Shown piece after piece: positions 51,101 to 61,849 of a DNA stretch of 64,000 nucleotides. A model generated the notes under the pieces. That model saw only the letters and a list, made by a program, of their open reading frames with translations. It was not told the DNA's origin and did not search any database. A program made the translations under genes and the position numbers. Positions within the stretch are counted from its first letter, which is position 1, and every line of letters begins with the position of its first letter. This stretch comes from Lysinibacillus sphaericus (GTDB lineage Bacteria; Bacillota; Bacilli; Bacillales_A; Planococcaceae), in assembly GCF_001629735.1 (NCBI RefSeq), contig NZ_CP015224.1, positions 186,001-250,000 of the forward strand, read 5' to 3'.

Positions 51101-53508
51101 GTTTATTGATAGCGGAAGTCATTGTTGACGTCTCAACCTACCATGTCGATCGTCCTTTCGATTATCAAGTGCCGCCAGAATGGGAAAATGTAATAGAAAT
51201 GGGCTGTCGTGTGAAAGTGCCATTTGGCCCTAGAAATGTTTTAGGCTTTGTAGTGGGAATAAAAACTGAAACAGATGTGCCCCTCAATAAATTAAAATCA
51301 ATCGCTCAAATTTTAGATATGGAACCAGTATTAACAGCGGAAATGCTTCAAATGGCAAAGTGGTTGAAGAATCAAACGATTTGCTATGAAATAGATGCTT
51401 TACAAGTAATGTTACCTTCAGCATTACGTGCGAAATATGAAAAAATTGTAAAGCTACATGAAGATCAATCTATACCCAATGAAGTACAGGTGATTTTTGG
51501 TAAGCGACAAAAAGCTAATTTTAAAGAGTTTGAACGTGCAGGTTTACTTCCTTTATTAAAGCCATTAGTTGCACAAAATAAGGTGACTATTGATAATGTT
51601 GTGAAACAACAGGGTCATGTGAAAGAAATACGGATGGTGAAAATTACTGAAGAGCCTAACGTTATTGATAAAGCGTTAAAGCAATCAACTAGAGCTGTGA
51701 AACAACGTCTATTACTAGAATGGATGGAGCGCCATTTAGGGGAGGTTTTGTCACCACAGCAAATTTGTGAGGAGGCAAGAGTCTCTTCTTCAGTTTTAGA
51801 GAGCGTTATTGATAAGGGTGCTGCGCAATTTACTCAAGAAGAAGTGTATCGTGACCCGTTTACGAAAGAGGTTTCACGTACGCAAGCCTTACAATTAACA
51901 AATGAGCAGGAAATTGCTTTACAAGCCATTAATGAAGCTTTGGAGCAGCAACAAGCGCAAACGTTTTTATTGCATGGCGTAACAGGGAGTGGCAAGACAG
52001 AGGTATATTTGCAGGCGATACAAAAAGTGTTGAACGAAGGCAAAGAAGCCATTATGCTCGTACCTGAAATCTCTTTAACGCCTCAAATGACAGAGCGATT
52101 CCGTAGTCGTTTTGGAGAAATGGTTGCGGTGATGCATAGTGGATTATCTGTGGGCGAGAAGTATGATGAATGGCGCAAAGTTCAACAAGGGAAGGTGAGA
52201 GTAGTCGTTGGGGCTCGTTCAGCAATATTTGCTCCCTTTACGAATATTGGTCTTATTATTTTGGATGAAGAGCATGAGTCAACGTATAAGCAAGAAGACT
52301 CACCACGTTATCATGCAAGAGATGTAGCTATTTGGCGTAGTGAATATTATAATTGCCCTGTTATTTTAGGTAGTGCTACACCAGGATTAGAATCTTTTGC
52401 AAGAGCTAAAAAGGGTGTTTATACCTTACTTTCATTAAAATTAAGAGCCTTGCATCAGTCCTTACCAACCGTTTTTATTTCAGATATGCGTGAGGAGCTT
52501 CGACAAGGAAATCGATCCATGTTTTCGCAATCACTTATAGAAGCAATTCGTATAAGATTAGAGAAAAAAGAGCAAATGGTGTTGTTTTTAAATCGACGAG
52601 GTTACTCATCTTTTGTGCTATGTCGGGATTGCGGGACAGTTGTCCAATGTCCCAACTGTGATATTTCTTTAACCTATCATCGTACAACCGAAAAATTGAA
52701 ATGCCATTACTGCGGCTATGAAGAACATGTGCCTCAAATTTGTCCACAATGTCAAAGTGATCATATACGTTATTTTGGTACTGGCACACAAAAGGTAGAG
52801 GAAGAAATATATAAGCTGTTCCCAGAAGCAAGAGTATTGCGTATGGATGTAGATACGACAAAGCATAAAGGTGCACATGAAGAAATATTAGCTGCATTTG
52901 GAGAGGGACAAGCTGATATTTTACTTGGCACACAGATGATTGCAAAAGGGCTTGATTTTCCAAATATTACGCTGGTAGGCGTACTTAGCGCTGACACCTC
53001 CCTACATTTACCAGATTATCGAGCAGCAGAACGTACATTTCAACTATTAACACAGGTAAGTGGGAGGGCAGGAAGACATGATAAACCCGGAGAGGTAATT
53101 ATTCAGACCTATACACCAGAGCATTATGCTATCGAGTTAGCTAAAACGCAGGATTATGAGCCATTTTATGAGCGTGAGATGTTTTTACGACGTCGTTCCA
53201 GTTACCCACCATATTATTACGTGGCGCTTGTGCAGATTTCTCATGAGGATGTTATGGTGGCTGCTGAATATGCTGGACGCATGGCTGATTGGCTCCGTGG
53301 AAATTTATCGAATCAAGTGGCTATTATTGGCCCAACCACGGCAAGTATTGCTCGACTCCAAAATAGATATCGTTATCAATGTTTGATAAAATATAAAATT
53401 GAACCAAATCTTATTCCGGTATTACAGCGTCTACTTGCTATGTATCGAGCAGAGTGGATCAAACAAGGAATATTAATGACGGTAGATTTAGATCCGTCTA
53501 CTATATAA
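51097..53508 (+). CDS. priA: Primosomal protein N' (PriA helicase)
   Basis: PriA restarts collapsed replication forks and loads the DnaB-type helicase. The 803-residue protein has an N-terminal 3'-DNA-binding domain (about 1-105), a winged-helix region, then helicase motifs: Walker A 'GVTGSGKTEVYLQAI' (about 293), 'DEEHE' and 'GSATPGLES'. The zinc module has 'CRDCGTVVQCPNCDISL', 'CHYCG' and 'CPQC' pairs. Helicase domain 2 has 'DILLGTQMIAKGLDFPNI' and 'QVSGRAGRHDKPGEV'. The ATG overlaps the coaBC stop. Confidence 0.97.
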   Translation: MSLLIAEVIVDVSTYHVDRPFDYQVPPEWENVIEMGCRVKVPFGPRNVLGFVVGIKTETDVPLNKLKSIAQILDMEPVLTAEMLQMAKWLKNQTICYEIDALQVMLPSALRAKYEKIVKLHEDQSIPNEVQVIFGKRQKANFKEFERAGLLPLLKPLVAQNKVTIDNVVKQQGHVKEIRMVKITEEPNVIDKALKQSTRAVKQRLLLEWMERHLGEVLSPQQICEEARVSSSVLESVIDKGAAQFTQEEVYRDPFTKEVSRTQALQLTNEQEIALQAINEALEQQQAQTFLLHGVTGSGKTEVYLQAIQKVLNEGKEAIMLVPEISLTPQMTERFRSRFGEMVAVMHSGLSVGEKYDEWRKVQQGKVRVVVGARSAIFAPFTNIGLIILDEEHESTYKQEDSPRYHARDVAIWRSEYYNCPVILGSATPGLESFARAKKGVYTLLSLKLRALHQSLPTVFISDMREELRQGNRSMFSQSLIEAIRIRLEKKEQMVLFLNRRGYSSFVLCRDCGTVVQCPNCDISLTYHRTTEKLKCHYCGYEEHVPQICPQCQSDHIRYFGTGTQKVEEEIYKLFPEARVLRMDVDTTKHKGAHEEILAAFGEGQADILLGTQMIAKGLDFPNITLVGVLSADTSLHLPDYRAAERTFQLLTQVSGRAGRHDKPGEVIIQTYTPEHYAIELAKTQDYEPFYEREMFLRRRSSYPPYYYVALVQISHEDVMVAAEYAGRMADWLRGNLSNQVAIIGPTTASIARLQNRYRYQCLIKYKIEPNLIPVLQRLLAMYRAEWIKQGILMTVDLDPSTI

Positions 53509-53597
53509 GAGAGTATAAACACAGTTTTACGAGCATATGTCTAACAAATAAATAAAATGGTATGGCTCTAGCTAAAAGCAGAAATGAGGATATAATA

Positions 53598-54092
53598 ATG
53601 GCAATAAAAAAAGTAATCGAACACCCAGCACAAGTACTTTCAACACCATGTGCAGAAGTAACCGAAATAAATGATGAACTCATTACATTACTGGATGATT
53701 TATATGACACTATGGTTGAATATGATGGTGTTGGCATTGCTGCACCGCAAATTGATATAGGGTTACGAGTAGCGATTGTAGAATTAGGTGAGGAACGCGA
53801 TATTTTAGAAATGATTAATCCAACTGTTATTGAAACGGATGGAGCGGAAATAGATATTGAAGGTTGCTTGAGTTTCCCAGGATTATATGGTGAGGTTGAA
53901 CGCCCAAGCTATGTAAAAATTGAAGCTTGTGACCGTGAAGGACGTGTCTATGAATTAGAAGCAGGGGGCTTTGATGCTAGAGCAATTTTACATGAAATTG
54001 ATCATTTAGATGGCGTGCTATTTGATTCAAAAATCCAACGCGTTCTAACAGCAGAAGAGCTTGAAGAAATGTATGCAGAAGAGGAGGAATAA
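53598..54092 (+). CDS. def: Peptide deformylase
   Basis: Def removes the formyl group from new proteins. The 164-residue enzyme has the three family motifs: 'GVGIAAPQ' (motif 1), 'EGCLSFPG' (motif 2, metal Cys) and 'HEIDHLDG' (motif 3, metal His pair and catalytic Glu). Length is that of the short Bacillus type. I use ATG 53598, after GAGG at suitable distance; a longer reading from 53562 adds unsupported residues. fmt starts one base after its stop, so formylation and deformylation genes are paired. Confidence 0.96.
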   Translation: MAIKKVIEHPAQVLSTPCAEVTEINDELITLLDDLYDTMVEYDGVGIAAPQIDIGLRVAIVELGEERDILEMINPTVIETDGAEIDIEGCLSFPGLYGEVERPSYVKIEACDREGRVYELEAGGFDARAILHEIDHLDGVLFDSKIQRVLTAEELEEMYAEEEE

Positions 54093-54093
54093 A

Positions 54094-55035
54094 ATGACTT
54101 CGATTATTTTTATGGGGACACCTGACTTCTCCGCACCCATTTTGCGTATGCTACATGAAGAGGGGTACGATATTAAAGCAGTGGTGACACAACCTGATCG
54201 ACCTGTAGGACGTAAACGTATATTGACACCACCACCTGTTAAGGCCGCAGCATTAGAGCTAGGATTACCTATTATACAACCAGAAAAACTACGTGGATCT
54301 GAGGAACTACAACAAATTCTTTCGTTACAGCCAGATATAGTCATTACCGCTGCATTTGGACAAATATTACCGAAAGAACTTTTGGATGCTCCTTCACTTG
54401 GCTGTATTAATGTCCATGCTTCATTATTACCAAAATATCGTGGAGGCGCTCCTATACACCAAGCTATTATAGATGGTGAAAAAGAAACTGGCGTAACAAT
54501 CATGTATATGGCAGAAAAGCTTGATGCCGGTGATATTATTTCACAAAGAGCTATCCCTATTGAACTAGATGATCATACGGGTAGAGTTTTTGATAAGCTA
54601 AGTATGGTTGGTCGAGATTTATTAAAGGACACACTTCCATCTATTATTAATAGAACAAATAACCGCACTGTACAAGATGAAACGCAAGTTACCTTTGCGA
54701 GCAATATTTCGAGAGAACAGGAACGTATTGATTGGACAAATGACGCCACAACTCTTTACAATCAAGTACGCGGGCTTCATCCATGGCCTGTAGCTTATAC
54801 CACTTTTGAAGATGGTAATTTTAAAGTATGGTGGGCGACTATAGGCAAAAGCAAGCATGATACTATTCCTGGTACTGTTGTTGCAATTGCGAAAGACCAT
54901 TTTGAAGTGGCGGCAGGCAATGGGACAACATTGGCATTATATGATGTACAACCTGCAGGTAAAAAGCGCATGACAGCTGAGGAATATTTACGTGGTACAG
55001 GTTCTAAATTACAGATTGGGGACCAATTTAAATGA
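54094..55035 (+). CDS. fmt: Methionyl-tRNA formyltransferase
   Basis: Fmt formylates initiator Met-tRNA using 10-formyl-THF. The 313-residue protein begins '[16 protein letters not shown]', and has the catalytic motif '[19 protein letters not shown]' with Asn-His-Ser/Asp set completed by '[11 protein letters not shown]'. The C-terminal OB-fold domain covers about 205-310. ATG 54094 follows GAGGAGGA inside the end of def; longer readings overlap def and are unlikely. It overlaps rsmB by four bases (ATGA). Confidence 0.96.
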   Translation: MTSIIFMGTPDFSAPILRMLHEEGYDIKAVVTQPDRPVGRKRILTPPPVKAAALELGLPIIQPEKLRGSEELQQILSLQPDIVITAAFGQILPKELLDAPSLGCINVHASLLPKYRGGAPIHQAIIDGEKETGVTIMYMAEKLDAGDIISQRAIPIELDDHTGRVFDKLSMVGRDLLKDTLPSIINRTNNRTVQDETQVTFASNISREQERIDWTNDATTLYNQVRGLHPWPVAYTTFEDGNFKVWWATIGKSKHDTIPGTVVAIAKDHFEVAAGNGTTLALYDVQPAGKKRMTAEEYLRGTGSKLQIGDQFK

Positions 55036-56393
55036 GTAAAAAAAGTGTAGTTATTTGGGATGGAAATGTGCGAGACGCCGCACTATCTATTCTGTTAGCC
55101 GTTGATAAAAATCAAGCCTATAGCAATTTACTTCTCAATGAAACCATTAAACGACATAAGATAGAGGCGAAGGATCGCGCTTTATTAACAGAATTAACAT
55201 ATGGTACATTGCAACATAAAATGACACTTGATTATTACTTAGAGCCTTTTATCCGTGGCTCTATAGATCATTGGGTTCGTTGGTTATTACGAATATCTTT
55301 ATATCAAATGCAATATTTAACGCGTATCCCAGCGCATGCTGCTGTTAATGAGGCAGTAGAAATTGCGAAGCGCCGAGGGCATCGCGGTATTGCATCGACA
55401 GTCAATGGTATTTTAAGATCTGTCTTGCGTCAAGGTGTCCCTTCTATAAATGATATAGAAAATCCTATTGAGCGCCTGGCTATTGAAACAAGTCATCCTA
55501 TTTGGCTAGTACAACGTTTTGTTAATAACTATGGTTTAGAAGTAGCTACAGGTATGTTACATGAAAATAATGTACCACCTATACAAACTGTTCGTGTCAA
55601 TACAACCAAGGTAACTGTTGAGCAAGCTATGGCGGAACTCGAAGAAGAAGGTTTAACAGCGAAACAAAGCGACGTTATCCCAGAATGTCTACACGTAACA
55701 AATGGTCAACCTGCCCGTACCAATGCATTTAAAGAGGGGCATATTACTATTCAAGATGAGAGTTCAATGATACCAGCCAATGTTCTAAAACCTTCCCCTG
55801 GTATGCGTGTTTTGGATATGTGTGCGGCACCAGGCGGTAAAACAACACATCTAGCTGAAATCATGAAAAATGAAGGCTCTATTTTAGCAACAGACCTTCA
55901 TCCACATAAATTAGATTTAATCGACCATAATACAGAACGTCTAGGGCTAGATATTATTGAAACAGCTCCAATTGATGGACGCAAAGCTCCTGAATTTTTA
56001 CAAGCTGAGTCGTATGACGCCATTTTAGTGGATGCACCATGTAGTGGACTAGGGGTTATGCGACGTAAACCTGATATTAAATATACGAAGCGAGAAGAAG
56101 ATTTAGAAAATCTTCAAACAATCCAACTAGCATTATTGGATGCAGCGACAAAAGTATTGAAGATAAAGGGTAAGCTTGTGTACAGTACATGTACAGTCGA
56201 TAAGCAAGAAAATGAGGGCACAGTAAATGCCTTTTTAGCAGCGCATCCAGAAATGGAAGCGATACAACTAGAATCTTTACCAACAAAATTAGCGGAAAAG
56301 CAAGCTAATGGCATGCTTCAAGTCTTTCCACAAGACTTTGGCAGTGACGGTTTCTTCGTTGCCGCCTTTCGTAAAAAAGGAGAATCCAACTAA
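55032..56393 (+). CDS. rsmB: 16S rRNA m5C967 methyltransferase RsmB
   Basis: RsmB (Sun/Fmu) methylates C967 of 16S rRNA. The 453-residue protein has a NusB-like N-terminal RNA-binding domain (about 10-140) and a Rossmann methyltransferase domain with SAM motif '[19 protein letters not shown]', '[18 protein letters not shown]' and the catalytic cysteine in '[13 protein letters not shown]'. It overlaps fmt and rlmN by a few bases, so the whole stretch is translationally coupled. Confidence 0.95.
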   Translation: MSKKSVVIWDGNVRDAALSILLAVDKNQAYSNLLLNETIKRHKIEAKDRALLTELTYGTLQHKMTLDYYLEPFIRGSIDHWVRWLLRISLYQMQYLTRIPAHAAVNEAVEIAKRRGHRGIASTVNGILRSVLRQGVPSINDIENPIERLAIETSHPIWLVQRFVNNYGLEVATGMLHENNVPPIQTVRVNTTKVTVEQAMAELEEEGLTAKQSDVIPECLHVTNGQPARTNAFKEGHITIQDESSMIPANVLKPSPGMRVLDMCAAPGGKTTHLAEIMKNEGSILATDLHPHKLDLIDHNTERLGLDIIETAPIDGRKAPEFLQAESYDAILVDAPCSGLGVMRRKPDIKYTKREEDLENLQTIQLALLDAATKVLKIKGKLVYSTCTVDKQENEGTVNAFLAAHPEMEAIQLESLPTKLAEKQANGMLQVFPQDFGSDGFFVAAFRKKGESN

Positions 56394-57535
56394 TGGTGGA
56401 TCAAAAGAAATTTAATGAACGTATCAACGATTTAGTTGAAGAAGCAGAAGAAAAGCCCGTTCGACGTGCGAAAAAGGAAAAACCAAATTTAAAAGAATCC
56501 ATTTATTCTTTCCAACCACATCAATTAGAGGATTGGTTAAAGGAAAATGGAGAAAAACCTTTCCGTGCGGCACAGATTTTTGATTGGTTATATAATAAAC
56601 GTGTTAAGACATTTGAAGAAATGTCAAACCTTTCGAAGGGATTAAGGGACAAGCTAGCTGCAAATTTTGCATTATCTACCTTGTCAACAATTATTAAGCA
56701 AGAGTCTAAAGATGGTACCATTAAGTTTTTATTTCAATTACAGGATGGTTACTCTATAGAAACGGTATTAATGCGTCATGAATACGGAAACTCTGTTTGT
56801 GTGACAACACAGGTAGGATGCCGTATTGGCTGTACATTTTGCGCCTCAACCTTAGGTGGTTTGAAGCGACATTTATTGGCTGGGGAAATTGTAGAGCAAG
56901 TTGTAAAAGTGCAGCAAACTTTAGATGAGGTAAATGAGCGAGTATCACATATTGTTATTATGGGGATTGGTGAACCTTTCGATAACTATGATGCTATGAT
57001 GAACTTCTTAAAAGTGATCAATCATGAAAAAGGGTTAAATATTGGTGCACGTCACATTACGGTATCCACATCAGGTATCGTTCCAAAAATTTATCAGTTT
57101 GCTGATGAACAATTACAAATTAACTTTGCGGTTTCTTTACATGCACCAAATCAAGAGGCTCGTCAAAAGCTTATGCCAATTGCGCGTGCCTATAAATTAG
57201 ATGAGTTAATGGAAGCTGTTCGATACTATACTAAAAAAACTGGTAGACGTGTGAGTTTTGAATATGGATTAATGTCTGGTGAAAATGATTCAGTAGAAAT
57301 TGCAGAGGAGCTATCTGCTTTAATTAAAGGAATTAAATGCCATGTTAACTTAATTCCTGTTAACTATGTACCAGAACGTGATTATGTTCGTACGTCTCGT
57401 AGCCAAATTTTTGCGTTTGAAAAAACCTTAAAGAAAAATGGGATAAACGTAACGATCCGCCGAGAGCAAGGTTCTGATATTGCAGCAGCGTGTGGTCAAT
57501 TACGTGCGCAAGAGAGATCTGAAGAAACGAGGTGA
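56393..57535 (+). CDS. rlmN: Dual-specificity RNA methyltransferase RlmN
   Basis: RlmN is a radical SAM enzyme that makes m2A2503 in 23S rRNA and m2A37 in some tRNAs. The 380-residue protein has the iron-sulfur cysteine triad CxxxCxxC in '[20 protein letters not shown]' (about 140-160), the radical SAM '[10 protein letters not shown]' and '[15 protein letters not shown]' motifs, and the catalytic C-terminal Cys in '[10 protein letters not shown]'. The ATG at 56393 overlaps the rsmB stop by one base. prpC starts six bases downstream. Confidence 0.95.
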   Translation: MVDQKKFNERINDLVEEAEEKPVRRAKKEKPNLKESIYSFQPHQLEDWLKENGEKPFRAAQIFDWLYNKRVKTFEEMSNLSKGLRDKLAANFALSTLSTIIKQESKDGTIKFLFQLQDGYSIETVLMRHEYGNSVCVTTQVGCRIGCTFCASTLGGLKRHLLAGEIVEQVVKVQQTLDEVNERVSHIVIMGIGEPFDNYDAMMNFLKVINHEKGLNIGARHITVSTSGIVPKIYQFADEQLQINFAVSLHAPNQEARQKLMPIARAYKLDELMEAVRYYTKKTGRRVSFEYGLMSGENDSVEIAEELSALIKGIKCHVNLIPVNYVPERDYVRTSRSQIFAFEKTLKKNGINVTIRREQGSDIAAACGQLRAQERSEETR

Positions 57536-57541
57536 CCGGTG

Positions 57542-58291
57542 TTGGAATACACAGTCGAAAGTGATATTGGTTTAAAACGATCCATTAATGAAGACCGTGC
57601 TGCATTATTTAAACGTCCTGACGGGCTTGCACTAGCACTTGTGGCGGACGGCATGGGTGGTCATAATGCTGGAGATGTAGCAAGTGATATGGCAATAAAA
57701 CAGATGGAGACCTTTTTTTTACAGGCAGACGCACATCATTTTGAATCAACAACATCAAAGAAAGAATGGTTATTACAAACAGTAAAGCAATTGAATAAAA
57801 ATATTTATGACTATTCTTTATCACACGAAGACTGTAAAGGAATGGGCACGACGTTTATTGCAGTGTTAATAGAAGAACATCATTGTTTCATTGCACATGT
57901 TGGTGATAGTCGTGTGTATTATTTCTTTGAAGATGGTGCACAACAAATAACAAGGGATCATTCTTATGTTAATGTACTGGTTGAAAATGGAGAAATTAGT
58001 GAAGAGGAAGCTTTGACGCATCCAAAGAAAAATTTTATCTTAAAAGCTGTTGGTACAGAGGAAGCAATAGAACCAGATTTTTATGAAGTAGAGTTGGCAT
58101 CAAATTCGTATTTACTCATTTGTTCAGATGGATTAAGTAATAAACTAACTGTCTATGAAATGGCTTCAATCATTACGTATCCCGAACCTATAATGGAAAA
58201 AGGACGTAAACTTGTAGAATTAGCAAATGCTAGCGGGGGAGAAGATAATATCTCCCTCGTGCTGCTAACTAAAAAGGATGAGGAGGTGTAA
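57542..58291 (+). CDS. prpC: PP2C-type serine/threonine phosphatase PrpC
   Basis: PrpC dephosphorylates PrkC and its targets. The 249-residue PP2C-family enzyme has the metal-binding motifs 'NEDRAALF' (motif 1), 'ALVADGMGGHNAGDVAS' (motif 2), 'HVGDSRVYYF' and 'ICSDGLSNKL', and the late 'GGEDNISLVLL' aspartate. Start is TTG 57542 or GTG 57539; GAGGTG (57529-57534) fits the first better. prkC follows after two bases. Confidence 0.95.
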   Translation: MEYTVESDIGLKRSINEDRAALFKRPDGLALALVADGMGGHNAGDVASDMAIKQMETFFLQADAHHFESTTSKKEWLLQTVKQLNKNIYDYSLSHEDCKGMGTTFIAVLIEEHHCFIAHVGDSRVYYFFEDGAQQITRDHSYVNVLVENGEISEEEALTHPKKNFILKAVGTEEAIEPDFYEVELASNSYLLICSDGLSNKLTVYEMASIITYPEPIMEKGRKLVELANASGGEDNISLVLLTKKDEEV

Positions 58292-58293
58292 GA

Positions 58294-60282
58294 ATGCTTG
58301 TAGGTAAAAGAATTAGTGACCGTTATAAGATTTTAGAACTCATTGGTGGCGGGGGTATGTCCAATGTCTATTTAGCTCATGATATGATATTAAATCGGGA
58401 TGTGGCCATAAAAATATTACGCTATGATTTTTCCAATGAGGATGAATTACATCGACGTTTTCAACGTGAGGCACTGTCTGCTACAAGTCTTACACATCCT
58501 AATATTGTTAGTGTTTATGATGTAGGTGACGATGGTGATCTACACTATATTGTGATGGAATATGTTCAAGGAAAAACTTTAAAGCAGTACATACAAGAAT
58601 TTGCACCAATTTCACCAGCTAGAAGTGTGCATATTATGAAGCAATTAACGTCTGCTATTGCTAATGCCCATGAAAATCATATTATTCATCGTGATATTAA
58701 ACCACAAAATATTTTGATGGATGCAGAGGGTAATGTAAAAATAACTGATTTTGGAATTGCCATGACGTTAAGTGCTACATCCTTTACACAAACGAATTCT
58801 GTATTAGGGACAGTGCATTACTTATCACCAGAGCAAGCTAGGGGCGGTACAGCTACAAATCAATCTGACATATATGCACTGGGTATAGTATTGTATGAAT
58901 TATTAACAGGTGAATTACCTTTTTCTGGGGAGTCAGCTGTTTCTATTGCACTTAAGCATTTACAAGCAGAAACACCTTCTGTTCGTGCTTTTGATGGAAC
59001 CATTCCACAAAGCTTAGAAAATGTAGTACTTAAGGCAACAGCCAAAGCAGCTTCCCATCGCTATAATACAGTGGAAGAAATGTATGAAGATTTGGAAACC
59101 GTATTATCATCTTCCCGAATAAATGAACCAAAGTTTGTCATACCAGTGGATAATGATGCGACAAAAGCTATTCCAATTATTAAAGAGGAAGTTTTAAAGA
59201 AAGATGAAGATTTAACTAAAACAAGGGTCATTGAACCTATTGTGGACTATACATCTCCAGCTCAGGCGCAACCTAAAAAACCTGTAGAAAAACCTATTCC
59301 TGCTAAAGCAAAGAAGAAAAAGTGGCCTAAGTTTGTGGCAGGATTATTGATAGCAGTAATTATCATCTTCTTATTCTTCATATTCGCAGCAGATTTATTT
59401 AGCCCGAAAAAAATAGCTGTCCCGGATGTGACAAATTTGACTGTAGAGGATGCTACAAAAAAATTAGTGACAGAGGGATTTGTGGTTGCTGAGGAGCACC
59501 AGGAGCGAAATCATGAAGACATTGAAAAGGGTCATGTCATTGAAACAGACCCAGAAAAAAATTCGATGCGAGCAAAAGGCTCAGAGATCGACCTAATTGT
59601 TAGTCTAGGCGTGGAGACAACGACCGTTGATAATTATGTGGGACAAAATTATAGTCAAGTAGAGGCTTTAATAAAAGGAAAGTATAAAGAAGTTAGAAAA
59701 GAGGAAGTTCCTTCTCGTGAACCTGAAGGTAGAATTATCGAGCAAAGTATTCCAGCTGATACAGAAGTGATAGCGAAAGAGGAAACAATGACCTTTAAAG
59801 TAAGTCAAGGAGTTCGAATGGTAAGGGTGGAAAGTGTTGTGAATTATACGAAAGCGGATATGGATAACTATGTCAATAGAGTGGGCCTCAATTGGCGTGT
59901 ATCTCGTGAAGATTATCATGAAACGATTCCTGCTGGCAGTGTAATTTCACAATTGACAAAAGCTGGTACTATGGTGGAGGAAGGCTCTGTTATATCGGTT
60001 GTTATCAGTAAAGGACCAGCTAAAAAGCCTGAAAAACTTTTGCTTAAGCCCGTAGTCATTGAGTATAAACCTAAAGAAGAGGGTGTACCTCAAAAAGTTC
60101 GCATTGAAATTCAAGATAAAAATCATACATTTTCTGAACCAGTTACAGAGTTGGAAATTTTAAATGATACGCCTTACAATATACAGCTTGTTATTGAAGA
60201 AGGCAAAGATGCGAGTTATAGAATTATCCGTGACTCAGAAATCATCTTAGAAGAAAAAGTTAACTATAATGATGTCAATTAA
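58294..60282 (+). CDS. prkC: Serine/threonine protein kinase PrkC with PASTA repeats
   Basis: PrkC is a membrane kinase that senses muropeptides and affects cell-wall synthesis and spore germination. The 662-residue protein has an N-terminal Hanks-type kinase (about 10-265): glycine loop 'GGGGMSNVYLAHD', Lys in 'VAIKILR', catalytic 'HRDIKPQN', 'DFG' and 'GTVHYLSPEQA'. A basic linker precedes one membrane helix (about 345-370), then three PASTA repeats (about 375-575) and a further C-terminal domain. The ATG follows AGGAGGTG. It forms an operon with prpC and rsgA. Confidence 0.96.
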   Translation: MLVGKRISDRYKILELIGGGGMSNVYLAHDMILNRDVAIKILRYDFSNEDELHRRFQREALSATSLTHPNIVSVYDVGDDGDLHYIVMEYVQGKTLKQYIQEFAPISPARSVHIMKQLTSAIANAHENHIIHRDIKPQNILMDAEGNVKITDFGIAMTLSATSFTQTNSVLGTVHYLSPEQARGGTATNQSDIYALGIVLYELLTGELPFSGESAVSIALKHLQAETPSVRAFDGTIPQSLENVVLKATAKAASHRYNTVEEMYEDLETVLSSSRINEPKFVIPVDNDATKAIPIIKEEVLKKDEDLTKTRVIEPIVDYTSPAQAQPKKPVEKPIPAKAKKKKWPKFVAGLLIAVIIIFLFFIFAADLFSPKKIAVPDVTNLTVEDATKKLVTEGFVVAEEHQERNHEDIEKGHVIETDPEKNSMRAKGSEIDLIVSLGVETTTVDNYVGQNYSQVEALIKGKYKEVRKEEVPSREPEGRIIEQSIPADTEVIAKEETMTFKVSQGVRMVRVESVVNYTKADMDNYVNRVGLNWRVSREDYHETIPAGSVISQLTKAGTMVEEGSVISVVISKGPAKKPEKLLLKPVVIEYKPKEEGVPQKVRIEIQDKNHTFSEPVTELEILNDTPYNIQLVIEEGKDASYRIIRDSEIILEEKVNYNDVN

Positions 60283-60293
60283 GGAGGAATTGG

Positions 60294-61178
60294 ATGGCGC
60301 AAGGCCAAATAAGAAAAGCATTAAGTGGTTATTATTATGTTTATGACGGTCATCAGCTTATTCAATGTCGAGGACGTGGGGTCTTTCGCAATCGCGGAGA
60401 ATCCCCGCTTGTCGGTGATATTGTAGAATATTCTTTGGAAACAGAAGGATCGGATGGGACCATTCAAAAGATTTTAGAACGTCAAAATGAATTGGTTCGG
60501 CCACCAATTGCCAATATTGATCAAGGTATTTTAGTGTTTTCTGTAAAAGAGCCTAATTTCAATACCATATTACTCGATCGCTTTTTAGTTGTTTTAGAAT
60601 CGTTCCATGTGCACCCTATTATTTGTCTAACAAAAATGGATTTGCTAGAAAATGACGAACGTACGGAATTACAGAGTTATATAACTGATTATGAAAATAT
60701 GGGCTATACAGTTCTTCAAACTTACAAAGATGAAGAAGAATTGGTGGAAAGATTGCAGCCTATTTTAAAGGGAAAAACAACTGTCCTAGCAGGCCAATCT
60801 GGTGTTGGAAAATCAACATTGCTGAATACATTAATCCCCGAATTAAATTTAAAAACAGGTATTATCTCACAGAGCCTAGGGCGAGGAAAACATACAACAC
60901 GTCACGTCGAATTGATTGAGGTCTGTGATGGTTTATTGGCCGATACTCCTGGATTCAGTTCGTTTGATTTTGATGAAATTGAGAAAGAAGAATTAGGCGC
61001 ATGTTTTCCTGAAATAGCTAGAATGGCGGATCATTGTAAATTCAGAGGCTGTTTACACATGAAAGAGCCTAAATGTGCAGTTAAAGCGTCAGTAGAAGCA
61101 GGAGAAATTCGTGACTACCGCTATAAACATTACGAACAATTTATGCAAGAAATTATGGATCGAAAGCCGAGGTATTAA
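60294..61178 (+). CDS. rsgA: Ribosome small-subunit biogenesis GTPase RsgA
   Basis: RsgA (YloQ) is a circularly permuted GTPase that checks late 30S assembly and can release RbfA. The 294-residue protein has an OB-fold N-domain (about 1-65), G4 'CLTKMDLL' before G1 'GQSGVGKSTLLNTL' and G3 'DTPGFSSF', the permuted order. A C-terminal zinc module contains 'HCKFRGCLHMKEPKCAVK'. It lies 11 bases after prkC and two bases before rpe. Confidence 0.96.
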   Translation: MAQGQIRKALSGYYYVYDGHQLIQCRGRGVFRNRGESPLVGDIVEYSLETEGSDGTIQKILERQNELVRPPIANIDQGILVFSVKEPNFNTILLDRFLVVLESFHVHPIICLTKMDLLENDERTELQSYITDYENMGYTVLQTYKDEEELVERLQPILKGKTTVLAGQSGVGKSTLLNTLIPELNLKTGIISQSLGRGKHTTRHVELIEVCDGLLADTPGFSSFDFDEIEKEELGACFPEIARMADHCKFRGCLHMKEPKCAVKASVEAGEIRDYRYKHYEQFMQEIMDRKPRY

Positions 61179-61180
61179 GG

Positions 61181-61849
61181 ATGATACAAATAGCACCATC
61201 AATTTTAGCAGCTAATTTTGCGAAATTAGGAGAAGAAGTAAAGGAAGTAGAGCAAGCGGGTGCAAAGCTAATTCATATAGATGTGATGGATGGCCATTTT
61301 GTGCCGAATATTTCATTTGGCTCAATCGTATTAGATGCTATCCGTCCATTAACAGATTTACCATTAGATGTACATTTAATGATTGAAAACCCAGATCAGT
61401 ATATTGAACAGTTTGCTCAAGCTGGAGCAGACTATATTACGGTGCATGCTGAAGCATGTCGTCATTTACATCGAACAATCCAATTAATCCGTTCGTATGG
61501 TATAAAGGCGGGGGTTGTATTAAATCCACATACACCAATCGAATCTATTCAGCATGTCCTAGAAGATATCGATATGGTATTATTAATGACTGTCAATCCA
61601 GGGTTTGGCGGACAAAAATTCATTCATTCGGTTGTGCCTAAAATTGAGGCTTTATCAACACTGATTAAAGAGCGTGGGTTGGACATCGCTATTGAAATTG
61701 ACGGTGGAATTACAGCAGAAACGATTGTTCCATGTGCACAGGCAGGGGCGACGATTTTTGTGGCAGGGTCAGCCATCTATAGTAAAGAGGATCGAACAGC
61801 TGCACTTCAGGAAATTTTAGCGGCTGGTGAGGCAGCGATTAAAGGATGA
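61181..61849 (+). CDS. rpe: Ribulose-phosphate 3-epimerase
   Basis: Rpe interconverts ribulose 5-phosphate and xylulose 5-phosphate in the pentose phosphate pathway. The 222-residue TIM barrel has the metal/catalytic motifs 'HIDVMDGHFVPNISFG', 'VHLMIENPDQYI' and 'MTVNPGFGGQKF', and the phosphate-binding 'IDGGITAETI' with 'FVAGSAIY'. It overlaps thiN by four bases (ATGA). Confidence 0.96.
   Translation: MIQIAPSILAANFAKLGEEVKEVEQAGAKLIHIDVMDGHFVPNISFGSIVLDAIRPLTDLPLDVHLMIENPDQYIEQFAQAGADYITVHAEACRHLHRTIQLIRSYGIKAGVVLNPHTPIESIQHVLEDIDMVLLMTVNPGFGGQKFIHSVVPKIEALSTLIKERGLDIAIEIDGGITAETIVPCAQAGATIFVAGSAIYSKEDRTAALQEILAAGEAAIKG

Noticed and set aside
54061-54093. Longer fmt start overlapping def
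   Set aside because: The added residues are a shadow of the def end; ATG 54094 has a strong ribosome site and the family start.
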